In this document: positions 56,824 to 64,000 of the stretch, in pieces | How the letters are laid out: the number at the start of each line of letters is the position of its first letter | How positions within the stretch are numbered: the stretch's first letter is position 1 | NCBI RefSeq assembly: GCF_005222675.1 | Contig: NZ_STGE01000056.1 | Location: 1 to 64,000, forward strand | Source of the DNA: Mycolicibacterium sp. CR10 | Lineage (GTDB): Bacteria > Actinomycetota > Actinomycetes > Mycobacteriales > Mycobacteriaceae | Reading direction: 5' to 3' | DNA length: 64,000 bases | Notes under the pieces: generated by a model | Database searches by the model: none | What the model saw: only the letters and a program-made list of their open reading frames with translations | What the model was told of the DNA's origin: nothing | Made by a program: the position numbers and the translations under genes

Positions 56824-58383
56824 TCACTCCCACTCGATGGTGCCCGGCGGCTTGCTGGTGACATCGAGCACGACGCGGTTCACCTCGGGCACCTCGTTGG
56901 TGATGCGCGTCGAAATCCGTTCCAGGACTTCGTAAGGCACCCTGGTCCAGTCGGCCGTCATCGCATCCTCGCTGGACACCGGACGCAACACGATCGGATG
57001 TCCGTAGGTGCGGCCGTCGCCCTGTACGCCCACCGAGCGGACGTCAGCGAGCAGCACCACCGGGCACTGCCAGATCTGGTGGTCCAACCCCGCCGACGTC
57101 AGCTCCTCGCGCGCGATGGAGTCGGCGCGGCGCAGCGTGTCGAGTCGGCCGGCGGTGACCTCACCGACGATCCGGATGCCCAGACCGGGGCCGGGGAACG
57201 GTTGGCGCGCAACAATTTCCTCGGGTAGCCCGAGCTCGCGGCCGACCGCGCGCACCTCGTCCTTGAACAGCAGTCGCAGTGGCTCGACGAGCGTGAACTT
57301 CAGGTCGCCGGGCAGCCCGCCGACGTTGTGGTGGCTCTTGATGTTCGCGGTGCCCGAGCCGCCGCCGGACTCCACCACATCGGGATAGAGGGTGCCCTGG
57401 ACGAGGAACTCGACCTCAGAGTCGTTGGCTCCAAGAGCATCCCGGACCGCGCCCTCGAATGCTCTGATGAACTCGCGGCCGATGATCTTGCGCTTGCCCT
57501 CGGGGTTGGTGACCCCGGACAGCGCCTCGAGGAACCGGTCCGCGACGTCGACGGTGACCAGGTTGGCGCCCGTCGCGGCGACGAAGTCACGCTGCACCTG
57601 GGCCCGCTCGCCGGCACGCAGCAGCCCGTGGTCGACGAACACGCACGTCAGCCGGTCGCCGATGGCACGCTGCACCAAGGCGGCGGCGACCGCAGAGTCG
57701 ACACCACCGGACAGCCCGCAGATCGCCCGCCCGTCACCGACCTGCGCACGCACCTGCTCGACGAGGGCATCGGCGATGTTGGCCGGGGTCCACGCGGCAT
57801 CGATGCCCGCGAACTCGTGCAGGAACCGGCTCAGCACCTGCTGCCCGTGGGGGGTGTGCATCACCTCGGGGTGGTACTGCACCCCCGCGAGTCGACGTTC
57901 GCGGTCTTCGAACGCCGCGACCGGCGCACCGGCGCTGGTGGCCACCACGTCGAAGCCCTCCGGGGCCTCGGTCACCGCGTCGCCGTGGCTCATCCACACC
58001 GGCTGGGTTTCGGGAAGGTCGGAATGCAGCTGCCCGCCAGTCACTTTCAACTCTGTGCGGCCGTACTCACTGGTCCCGGTGTGGGCGACGGTGCCGCCGA
58101 GCGCCTGCGCCATGGCCTGGAACCCGTAGCAGATTCCGAACACCGGGACGTCCAGGTCGAACAGCGCAGGGTCCAGTCGCGGAGCACCCTCGGCGTAGAC
58201 GCTGGCCGGGCCGCCAGAGAGCACGACGGCGCGGGGGTTGCGGGCCTTGATCTCGTCGATGCTGGCGGTGTGCGGGATGACCTCGGAGAACACCCGGGCC
58301 TCGCGGACCCGCCGGGCGATCAGCTGCGCGTACTGCGCGCCGAAGTCGACGACCAAGACGGGACGGGGGGCTGCAGAATCCAC
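56824..58383 (-). CDS. guaA: GMP synthase (glutamine-hydrolysing)
   Basis: This 519-residue enzyme converts XMP to GMP, the last step of guanine nucleotide synthesis. The N-terminal class I glutamine amidotransferase has GICYGFQAMAQALGG (Cys) and GVQYHPEV (His). The PP-loop is CGLSGGVDSAVAAAL, and the C-terminal dimer domain has RQPFPGPGLGIR and ends KPPGTIEWE. The start is GTG at 58383. It is separate from guaB3-guaB2, 2.5 kb away, on the same strand. Confidence 0.97.
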   Translation of the reverse strand: MDSAAPRPVLVVDFGAQYAQLIARRVREARVFSEVIPHTASIDEIKARNPRAVVLSGGPASVYAEGAPRLDPALFDLDVPVFGICYGFQAMAQALGGTVAHTGTSEYGRTELKVTGGQLHSDLPETQPVWMSHGDAVTEAPEGFDVVATSAGAPVAAFEDRERRLAGVQYHPEVMHTPHGQQVLSRFLHEFAGIDAAWTPANIADALVEQVRAQVGDGRAICGLSGGVDSAVAAALVQRAIGDRLTCVFVDHGLLRAGERAQVQRDFVAATGANLVTVDVADRFLEALSGVTNPEGKRKIIGREFIRAFEGAVRDALGANDSEVEFLVQGTLYPDVVESGGGSGTANIKSHHNVGGLPGDLKFTLVEPLRLLFKDEVRAVGRELGLPEEIVARQPFPGPGLGIRIVGEVTAGRLDTLRRADSIAREELTSAGLDHQIWQCPVVLLADVRSVGVQGDGRTYGHPIVLRPVSSEDAMTADWTRVPYEVLERISTRITNEVPEVNRVVLDVTSKPPGTIEWE

Positions 58384-58430
58384 CCGGTCAGTCTAGTAGT
58401 GGCCGTCGTGGCTGGTCTAACGTGGCGTCG

Positions 58431-59174
58431 ATGAGCGCGCGCTTCGAGGAATTGGGTTGGCAGCACACACCGATGGGTGTCATCAGCCTGCGCCGCCGCT
58501 TCGACCTGTCGGTGCGTGCCGACGTGTACGAAGTCAAGCTCGACGACGAATATCTGATGTCGAGCCTGTTCACCGTCGCTGAAAGAGAACTCGCGAGTCG
58601 TGGTCTGGAACGGACGCCAGGAACGCACCTCGACGTCATCGTCGGCGGACTCGGCCTCGGATACACCGCACAACAAGCGTTGCAGTGCAATCGAATCCGG
58701 TCGGTGACGGTCATCGAATACTCCGAGGCGATCATCGATTGGCACGAACGCGGCCTGCTTCCGGACACGGCCGGTCTCGCCGCCGACCATCGGGTCACCC
58801 TGGTGCGCGCGGACTTCTTCGCCGCTGCGATGGGCACCGCGGGGTTCCGGCCTGAAGAACCCGGCCGCACCTATGACGCGATCCTGCTCGACATCGACCA
58901 CTCCCCCCGTCACCTGCTCGACCGCCCGCACGCTGCCTTCTACACCCACGAAGGTCTGCGCGCCGCATCCGCCCACCTCGTACCGGGAGGGACGTTCGCC
59001 CTGTGGTCTGACGACGCGCCCGACGACGAATTCTGCTCAGTCCTCGAAACTGTCTTCACCGACGTCGACGCTCAGCAGATCTGGTTCGACAACCCCCTCA
59101 CCCGGGGTCGCTCTGCCAACACGGTCTATCTCGCCACCCGGCTTCCAGAAACAGGTCCTACCCCGCCGAGGTGA
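58431..59174 (+). CDS. Spermidine-synthase-like methyltransferase-fold protein
   Basis: This 247-residue Rossmann-fold protein is related to polyamine aminopropyltransferases. It carries YEVKLDDEYLMSSLFTVAEREL, the nucleotide-binding DVIVGGLGLGYTAQQAL, VTVIEYSEAIIDWH and AILLDIDHSPRHLL. The gatekeeper motifs for putrescine are not obvious, so the substrate is uncertain. TAACGT (58418-58423) lies 7 nt before ATG 58431, a leaderless start. A GTG 9 nt upstream is possible. It is divergent from guaA, and its 3' end overlaps the convergent choD gene by 17 nt. Confidence 0.82.
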   Translation: MSARFEELGWQHTPMGVISLRRRFDLSVRADVYEVKLDDEYLMSSLFTVAERELASRGLERTPGTHLDVIVGGLGLGYTAQQALQCNRIRSVTVIEYSEAIIDWHERGLLPDTAGLAADHRVTLVRADFFAAAMGTAGFRPEEPGRTYDAILLDIDHSPRHLLDRPHAAFYTHEGLRAASAHLVPGGTFALWSDDAPDDEFCSVLETVFTDVDAQQIWFDNPLTRGRSANTVYLATRLPETGPTPPR

Positions 59175-60894
59175 CCGGTGTGATCGGGATACTGCGCAGC
59201 GCGGCCGGCGCCTCGGCGGGCACCACCGGATGCGCCGGGGCGATGGGCGAGAGCCGCCGATAGGGCTCACCCTGGGCCGGCCGGAGGTCCTCTTCGCCGT
59301 TGTTCGGCCACAGCGACGCCGCCCGCTCCGCCTGCGCGGTGATCGAAAGCGACGGGTTCACACCGAGATTCGCCGAGATCGCGGCACCGTCCATTACCGA
59401 CAGCGTCGGGTAGTGGTACACCCGCTGATACGGGTCGATGACACCGTGCTCGGCGGTGTCCCCGATCGCGGCGCCGCCCAGGAAGTGCGCGGTGAGGGGG
59501 ATGTTGAACAGTTCGCCCCAGGTACCGCCCGCGACGCCGTCGATCTTCTTCGCGATGCGCCGGGTGACCTCGTTGCCGACCGGGATCCACGTCGGGTTCG
59601 GTTCGCCGTGGCCCTGCTTGCTGTCCAGCATCCGGAAACCCAGTTTGGTCTTTCTGGTGAACGTCGTGATCGAGTTGTCCAGGTTCTGCATGACCAACGC
59701 GATCATCGTCCGCTCGCTCCAGCGCCGCGGATTGAGCAGGCGCATCGTGCCTTTCGGATCGGCCTGGCCGTTGCGGAAGAGTTGCTTCCAGCGGGGCACG
59801 TCGCTGCCGCCGGGGCCGGCGCCGTCGGTCATCAGCGTCTGCAGCAGCCCCATGGCGTTGGAGCCCTTGCCGTAGCGGCACGGTTCGACGTGCGTGTCAC
59901 TCGTCGGATGGATTGACGACGTGATCGCCACGCCGTGCGTGAGGTCCAGGTCGTCGGACACCTGCAGCCGGCCCGCACCGACGATGGATTCGGAGTTGGT
60001 GCGGGTGAGTACGCCCAGCTTGTCCGACAGCTTGGGCAGCTTGCCGGTGTCGCGCATCTTGAACAGCAGCTTCTGCGTGCCGTAGGTGCCGGCGGCAAGG
60101 ATGACGTATTTCGCGGTGAAGGTCTTGCGTCGCCTGCGCAGCTTGCCGCCGGTGCGCGCGGTGTCGATCTCCCACAGGCCATCGGCACGCTGCTGGAGAC
60201 CCTTCACCATGGTGAGCGGATGCACTTGTGCGCCAGCGGATTCCGCGAGCCCGAGGTAGTTCTTCACGAGGGTGTTCTTGGCGCCGTAGCGGCACCCGGT
60301 CATGCAGGAGCCGCACTCGATGCATCCGGTGCGGGCGGGGCCCGCGCCGCCGAAGTAGGGATCCGCGACGTGCTTGCCCGGTGACTTCTCGCCGTCGGCG
60401 CCGAAGAACACGCCGACCGGCGTCGGCACGAAGGTGTGGCCGACACCCATGTCCTCGGCAACCTCCTTCATGATGCGGTCGGCGTCGGTGAACGTCGGGT
60501 TCGTCACGACGCCGAGCATCCGCTGCGCCTGGTCGTAGTGCGGCATCAGTTCGTTACGCCAGTCGGTGATGCCCTTCCACTGCGGGTCGTTGAAGAACGG
60601 CTCCGGCGGCACGTACAGCGTGTTGGCGTAGTTGAGCGACCCGCCCCCGACACCCGCACCGGCCAGGATCATCACGTTGCGCAGCAGATGGATGCGCTGG
60701 ATGCCGTACATGCCGAACTGCGGCGCCCACAGGAACTTGCGCAGGTTCCAGGAGGTCTTGGCGAACTCGTCGTCGGCATAGCGCCGACCGGCCTCGAGCA
60801 CGCCCACCCGGTAGCCCTTCTCGGTCAGCCGCAGCGCGCTCACGCTGCCGCCGAATCCCGAGCCGATGATGACGACGTCGTAGTCAGGCTTCAT
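59158..60894 (-). CDS. choD: Cholesterol-oxidase-like GMC oxidoreductase ChoD
   Basis: This 578-residue protein, the length I recall for M. tuberculosis ChoD, is a GMC-family flavoenzyme. The FAD-binding N-terminus is YDVVIIGSGFGGSVSALRLTEKG, followed by NVMILAGAGVGGGSLNYANTLY. An unusual cysteine cluster, CIECGSCMTGCRYGAKNTL, lies near residue 195. The C-terminal GMC signature is NLGVNPSLSITAQAERAASLW. No signal peptide is seen. Whether ChoD truly oxidises cholesterol in mycobacteria has been questioned, so the name reflects homology. Confidence 0.93.
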   Translation of the reverse strand: MKPDYDVVIIGSGFGGSVSALRLTEKGYRVGVLEAGRRYADDEFAKTSWNLRKFLWAPQFGMYGIQRIHLLRNVMILAGAGVGGGSLNYANTLYVPPEPFFNDPQWKGITDWRNELMPHYDQAQRMLGVVTNPTFTDADRIMKEVAEDMGVGHTFVPTPVGVFFGADGEKSPGKHVADPYFGGAGPARTGCIECGSCMTGCRYGAKNTLVKNYLGLAESAGAQVHPLTMVKGLQQRADGLWEIDTARTGGKLRRRRKTFTAKYVILAAGTYGTQKLLFKMRDTGKLPKLSDKLGVLTRTNSESIVGAGRLQVSDDLDLTHGVAITSSIHPTSDTHVEPCRYGKGSNAMGLLQTLMTDGAGPGGSDVPRWKQLFRNGQADPKGTMRLLNPRRWSERTMIALVMQNLDNSITTFTRKTKLGFRMLDSKQGHGEPNPTWIPVGNEVTRRIAKKIDGVAGGTWGELFNIPLTAHFLGGAAIGDTAEHGVIDPYQRVYHYPTLSVMDGAAISANLGVNPSLSITAQAERAASLWPNNGEEDLRPAQGEPYRRLSPIAPAHPVVPAEAPAALRSIPITPVTSAG

Positions 60895-60958
60895 CAGGAC
60901 ATTATGAACTTACCCGCCGGTAACCTCTAGCGAGGCCACCCTAAGTGGGTAAGGACGT

Positions 60959-62086
60959 TCAGCTTCCTACGGTCAACCCGACCTTCTGGAATTCCTTGAG
61001 ATCGCAGTAGCCGGCCTTCGCCATCGACCTACGCAGGCCGCCGACGAGGTTGAGCGAACCGAACGGGTCATCGGACGGACCGGTCAGCACCTGCTCGAGG
61101 GACGGCCGCTCACCGTCGGCCACCTGCAGCAGGGCACCGCGCGGCAGCGACGGGTGGGCCGCCGCGGAGGGCCAGAACCAGCCGCCCCCAAGCGCTTCGG
61201 CCGCTGAGGCCAGCGGCGTGCCGAGCACCACGGCGTCGGCGCCACATGCGATCGCCTTGGCCAGATCTCCAGAGGTATGGATATCGCCGTCGGCGAGCAC
61301 GTGCACATAACGCCCGCCGGTCTCGTCGAGGTACTCGCGGCGCGCCGCGGCCGCGTCGGCGATTGCGGTGGCCATCGGCACGCTGATGCCCAGCACCTCG
61401 TCGGACGTCGTCACCCCGGACGTCGACCCGTAGCCCACGATGACGCCCGCGGCGCCGGTGCGCATCAGATGCAGTGCGGTGCGGTGGTCGAGCACCCCGC
61501 CGGCGACCACCGGCACGTCGAGCTCGGAGATGAAGGTCTTCAGATTCAGGGGCTCGCGATCTTGAGCCACCCGCTCGGCGGAGATGATCGTGCCCTGGAT
61601 CACCAGCAGATCGATGCCCGCCGACACCAACGCGGGCGTCAGGGCCTGCGCATTCTGCGGGCTGACGCGTACCGCGGTGGTCACCCCCGCCTCGCGGATC
61701 CGCGAGACCGCAGCTCCCAGAAGCTCGGGATCCAATGGGGCGGAATGCAATTCCTGCAACAGTCGGATGGACACCGACGGGTAGGGCTCCTTGTCCGCAG
61801 CCTCCAGAACCTGGGCGATCTTGTCGCCGACATCGGCGTGCCGCCCGATCAGCCCCTCGCCGTTGAGCACGCCGAGACCACCGCGACGCCCGAGCTCGAT
61901 GGCGAACTCGACCGACACCAACGCGTCGGTGGGATGAGCGATGACCGGAATCTCGAACCGGTAGGCGTCCAGCTGCCAGGCCGTGGAGACATCCCCCGAC
62001 GAGCGGGTGCGCCGCGACGGCACGATGTTGATGTCGCCGAGCTCATAGGTCCGACGGGCCGTCCGGCCCATGCCGATTTCGACCAT
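60959..62086 (-). CDS. guaB3: GuaB3, IMP-dehydrogenase-family protein
   Basis: This 375-residue TIM-barrel protein is related to IMP dehydrogenase but lacks the CBS pair. FEIPVIAHPTDALVSVEFAIELGRRGGLGVLNGEGL corresponds to the IMPDH N-terminus. The catalytic loop reads VGYGSTSGVTTSDEVLGI, where true IMPDH has GPGSICTTR, so the nucleophilic Cys is not conserved. The start ATG at 62086 (MVEIGMGRTARRTYEL) matches my memory of the M. tuberculosis protein. Three more residues are possible. It follows guaB2 by 41 nt in one operon. Its reaction is unclear. Confidence 0.92.
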   Translation of the reverse strand: MVEIGMGRTARRTYELGDINIVPSRRTRSSGDVSTAWQLDAYRFEIPVIAHPTDALVSVEFAIELGRRGGLGVLNGEGLIGRHADVGDKIAQVLEAADKEPYPSVSIRLLQELHSAPLDPELLGAAVSRIREAGVTTAVRVSPQNAQALTPALVSAGIDLLVIQGTIISAERVAQDREPLNLKTFISELDVPVVAGGVLDHRTALHLMRTGAAGVIVGYGSTSGVTTSDEVLGISVPMATAIADAAAARREYLDETGGRYVHVLADGDIHTSGDLAKAIACGADAVVLGTPLASAAEALGGGWFWPSAAAHPSLPRGALLQVADGERPSLEQVLTGPSDDPFGSLNLVGGLRRSMAKAGYCDLKEFQKVGLTVGS

Positions 62087-62127
62087 GTCTCGCATGTGTG
62101 ATCAGTCCTTGACCGGGCCGGGGCCCA

Positions 62128-63681
62128 TCAGCGGTTGGAGTAGTTGGGGGCTTCCACCGTCATCGTGATGTCGTGGGGATGGCTTTCCTTGAGCCCCGCG
62201 GCAGTGATCTGAACGAACTGCGCCTGCTGCAACTGCTCGATGGTCGCCGAACCCGTGTACCCCATTGCGGCCCGCAATCCACCCGTGAGCTGGTGGATGA
62301 CCGTCGACAGCGGGCCCCGGAACGGCACCCGACCCTCGATGCCCTCGGGCACCAGCTTGTCCTCGGACAGCACGTCGTCCTGGAAGTAGCGGTCCTTGGA
62401 GTACGACTTGCGGACGCCGCCCGCGGCTCCTCGGCCCTGCATTGCTCCCAGCGACCCCATGCCGCGGTAGCTCTTGAACTGCTTGCCGTTGACGAAGATC
62501 AGCTCCCCGGGCGACTCGGCCGTACCGGCCAGCAGCGAGCCCAGCATCGCGGTCGATGCGCCTGCGGCCAGCGCCTTGGCGATGTCGCCGGAATACTGCA
62601 GCCCGCCGTCGGCGATCACCGGGACGCCCGCGCGTGAGCACGCGGCGACCGCCTCCATGATCGCGGTGATCTGTGGGGCGCCCACACCGGCCACCACCCG
62701 GGTGGTGCAGATCGAGCCCGGACCGACCCCGACCTTGACCGCGTCGGCACCGGCGTCCACGAGCGCGGCCGCCGCCGCACGGGTGGCGACGTTTCCGCCG
62801 ACCACCTCGACGCGGTCCCCGACGACGGTCTTGAGGCGGTGCACCATGTCGAGCACACCCCGGTTGTGGGCGTGCGCGGTGTCCACGATCAGCACGTCGA
62901 CACCGGCGTCGGTCAGCGTCATCGCGCGCGTCCACGCGTCCTCGCCGACGCCGACCGCGGCACCGACCAGCAGTCGGCCGTCGCTGTCCTTGGTGGCCAG
63001 CGGGAACTGCTCGGTCTTGACGAAGTCCTTGACGGTGATGAGCCCTGTGAGCCGGCCGTGGCCGTCGACGATCGGCAGCTTCTCGATCTTGTTGCGGCGC
63101 AACAGCCCCAGCGCGGCCTCGGCCGACACGCCCTCCTGGGCGGTGATCAGCGGCGACTTGGTCATCACCTCGGCGACCGGCTTGGACTGGTCGACCTCGA
63201 AGCGCATGTCGCGGTTGGTGATAATTCCCACGAGCGCGCCGGAGCCGTCGACCACGGGCAGGCCCGAGATGCGGAACCGCGCGCACATCGCGTCGACCTC
63301 GGCCAGCGTGTTGTCGGGCGAGCAGGTGACCGGGTCGGTGACCATCCCGGCTTCAGAGCGCTTGACGGTTTCGACCTGACCGGCCTGCTCGGCCACCGGA
63401 AGGTTCCGGTGCAGCACGCCCATGCCGCCGGCGCGCGCCATCGCAATCGCCATCCGGGATTCGGTGACGGTGTCCATCGCCGAACTCACCAGCGGGACCT
63501 TCAGCCGGATCTTGCGGGTCAACTGACTCGACGTGTTAGCTGTGGCCGGGATCACATCGGATGCGGCGGGCAGCAGCAGCACGTCATCGAAAGTGAGACC
63601 CAGCATCGCAATCTTGGTGGGATCGTCACCGCCGGTGGGCACCGGAACGGCGATGGGAATGCTGCTTTCGGCGATCGACAT
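62128..63681 (-). CDS. guaB2: Inosine-5'-monophosphate dehydrogenase
   Basis: This 517-residue NAD-dependent enzyme converts IMP to XMP, the committed step of GMP synthesis. Signature regions are LTFDDVLLLPAASDVIP and a CBS pair at about residues 110-235 (TNRDMRFEV; TVKDFVKTEQFP). The catalytic Cys loop is VGVGPGSICTTRVVAGVG, and the flap is YRGMGSLGAMQGR. GGAGG lies 9 nt before ATG 63681. It is divergent from the DUF5319 gene and heads guaB2-guaB3. Confidence 0.97.
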   Translation of the reverse strand: MSIAESSIPIAVPVPTGGDDPTKIAMLGLTFDDVLLLPAASDVIPATANTSSQLTRKIRLKVPLVSSAMDTVTESRMAIAMARAGGMGVLHRNLPVAEQAGQVETVKRSEAGMVTDPVTCSPDNTLAEVDAMCARFRISGLPVVDGSGALVGIITNRDMRFEVDQSKPVAEVMTKSPLITAQEGVSAEAALGLLRRNKIEKLPIVDGHGRLTGLITVKDFVKTEQFPLATKDSDGRLLVGAAVGVGEDAWTRAMTLTDAGVDVLIVDTAHAHNRGVLDMVHRLKTVVGDRVEVVGGNVATRAAAAALVDAGADAVKVGVGPGSICTTRVVAGVGAPQITAIMEAVAACSRAGVPVIADGGLQYSGDIAKALAAGASTAMLGSLLAGTAESPGELIFVNGKQFKSYRGMGSLGAMQGRGAAGGVRKSYSKDRYFQDDVLSEDKLVPEGIEGRVPFRGPLSTVIHQLTGGLRAAMGYTGSATIEQLQQAQFVQITAAGLKESHPHDITMTVEAPNYSNR

Positions 63682-63852
63682 GTGGTGAGGCCTCCGGTAG
63701 CAGGTGCAGCCAGGCACAGACGCGGCCTGAAACCAACATCTTATCGGCATCGGGCGTGCGGTTTCGGTTCGCCACCTCGACTGTCAGATGCCAGGTCGAC
63801 GTGCCGGGCAAGCGCTGGCGCGATACCTGGGGGGCTGCGTAGTCTTGGAGTC

Positions 63853-64000
63853 GTGCGAGACCACTTGCCACCAGGACTGCCGCCTGACCCGTTCGCCGAC
63901 GACCCGTGCGATCCGTCGGCGGCGCTCGACGCCCTGGAGCCGGGTCAGCCGTTGGACTCCCAGGAGCGCATGGCGGTCGAAGCCGATCTTGCCGATCTCG
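63853..64000 (+). CDS. DUF5319-like protein, N-terminal part
   Basis: Forty-nine residues are visible before the window ends: MRDHLPPGLPPDPFADDPCD, then PSAALDALEPGQPLD and QERMAVEADLADL. The acidic, Pro-rich opening matches my memory of Rv3412 (DUF5319), which follows guaB2 divergently in M. tuberculosis. The start is GTG at 63853, 7 nt after TAGTCT (63840-63845), a leaderless-type promoter. The gene continues beyond the window. Confidence 0.75.
   Translation, partial: MRDHLPPGLPPDPFADDPCDPSAALDALEPGQPLDSQERMAVEADLADL

Noticed and set aside
61745..61756. GGAATGCAATTCC inside guaB3 resembling the hairpin arms at 1081 and 5156
   Set aside because: It lies in conserved coding sequence (the HSAPLDPELL region) and lacks a second arm, so it is a chance similarity.
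1..64000. tRNA, rRNA, CRISPR array, insertion sequence or prophage
   Set aside because: No cloverleaf, repeat-spacer array, transposase or phage gene was recognised on reading both strands. The tandem repeats found are too few and too short-period for CRISPR.

Overview
The window is chromosomal DNA of a mycobacterium, most likely a fast-growing Mycolicibacterium. It has high GC and many GTG starts. Many starts are apparently leaderless (a TANNNT box about 7 nt before the start codon). Marker genes are an mfp conservon ending in the pentapeptide protein MfpA, the dnaE2/imuA'/imuB mutasome with LexA boxes, choD, acrA1, guaB3, and a SAM-IV riboswitch before metY. Gene order is broadly collinear with what I recall of the M. 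tuberculosis Rv3330-Rv3412 interval (dacB1, YihY protein, trpS, metY-metX-methyltransferase, DUF3017-folD, Old Yellow Enzyme, mfp operon, trmL, nitroreductase, F420 enzyme, dnaE2, MaoC, acrA1, iunH, imuB-imuA', guaA, choD, guaB3, guaB2, DUF5319). That synteny is from memory and was not searched. No PE/PPE gene, insertion sequence, tRNA, rRNA, CRISPR array or phage gene was seen.

Layout. 0-4 kb: an alpha/beta hydrolase, two paralogous 99-residue secreted proteins with matching promoters and terminators, a short remnant of a third copy, a small unreported 59-residue ORF and a membrane phosphoesterase. 4-11 kb: D,D-carboxypeptidase, YihY protein, trpS, MarR with a divergent DinB-like gene, lipase, exonuclease III, hydrolase. 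11-17.5 kb: a large LuxR-type ATPase regulator, then the SAM-IV-controlled metY-metX-methyltransferase operon. 17.5-31 kb: DUF3017-folD, OYE, a TetR/SnoaL pair, an Rv1747-like FHA-ABC transporter, and an accessory block. The block holds a second giant LuxR regulator, a small helix-turn-helix protein, an array of GGGGTA/TACCCC half-sites, a secreted PGRS-like glycine-rich protein without a PE domain, a TetR, and an NsrR-flavohaemoglobin nitric-oxide defence pair. 31-36 kb: mfpEDCBA. 36-45 kb: trmL, nitroreductase, F420 enzyme, a 660-residue secreted protein whose C-terminus resembles aerolysin/ETX-MTX2 pore formers, dnaE2 and a degenerate GGDEF protein. 45-51.4 kb: MaoC, acrA1, iunH, imuB-imuA'. 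51.6-56.8 kb: a five-gene mymA-like operon (esterase, SDR, di-iron protein, Baeyer-Villiger-type monooxygenase, MerR). 56.8-64 kb: guaA, a spermidine-synthase-like gene, choD, guaB3, guaB2 and the start of a DUF5319 gene.

Systems acting together: methionine synthesis under SAM feedback; SOS mutagenesis (two LexA boxes at dnaE2 and imuA'); GMP synthesis (guaB2, guaA); NO detoxification (nsrR-hmp); and an oxidative lipid or ketone pathway in the MerR operon. The strongest candidates for something undescribed are the LuxR/HTH/PGRS-like locus with its operator array (26.4-28.3 kb), the putative pore-forming secreted protein (38.5-40.4 kb), and the MerR operon with a desaturase-like di-iron protein and a leaderless promoter (51.6-56.8 kb). 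Several intergenic gaps also carry long near-perfect hairpins of a shared architecture.
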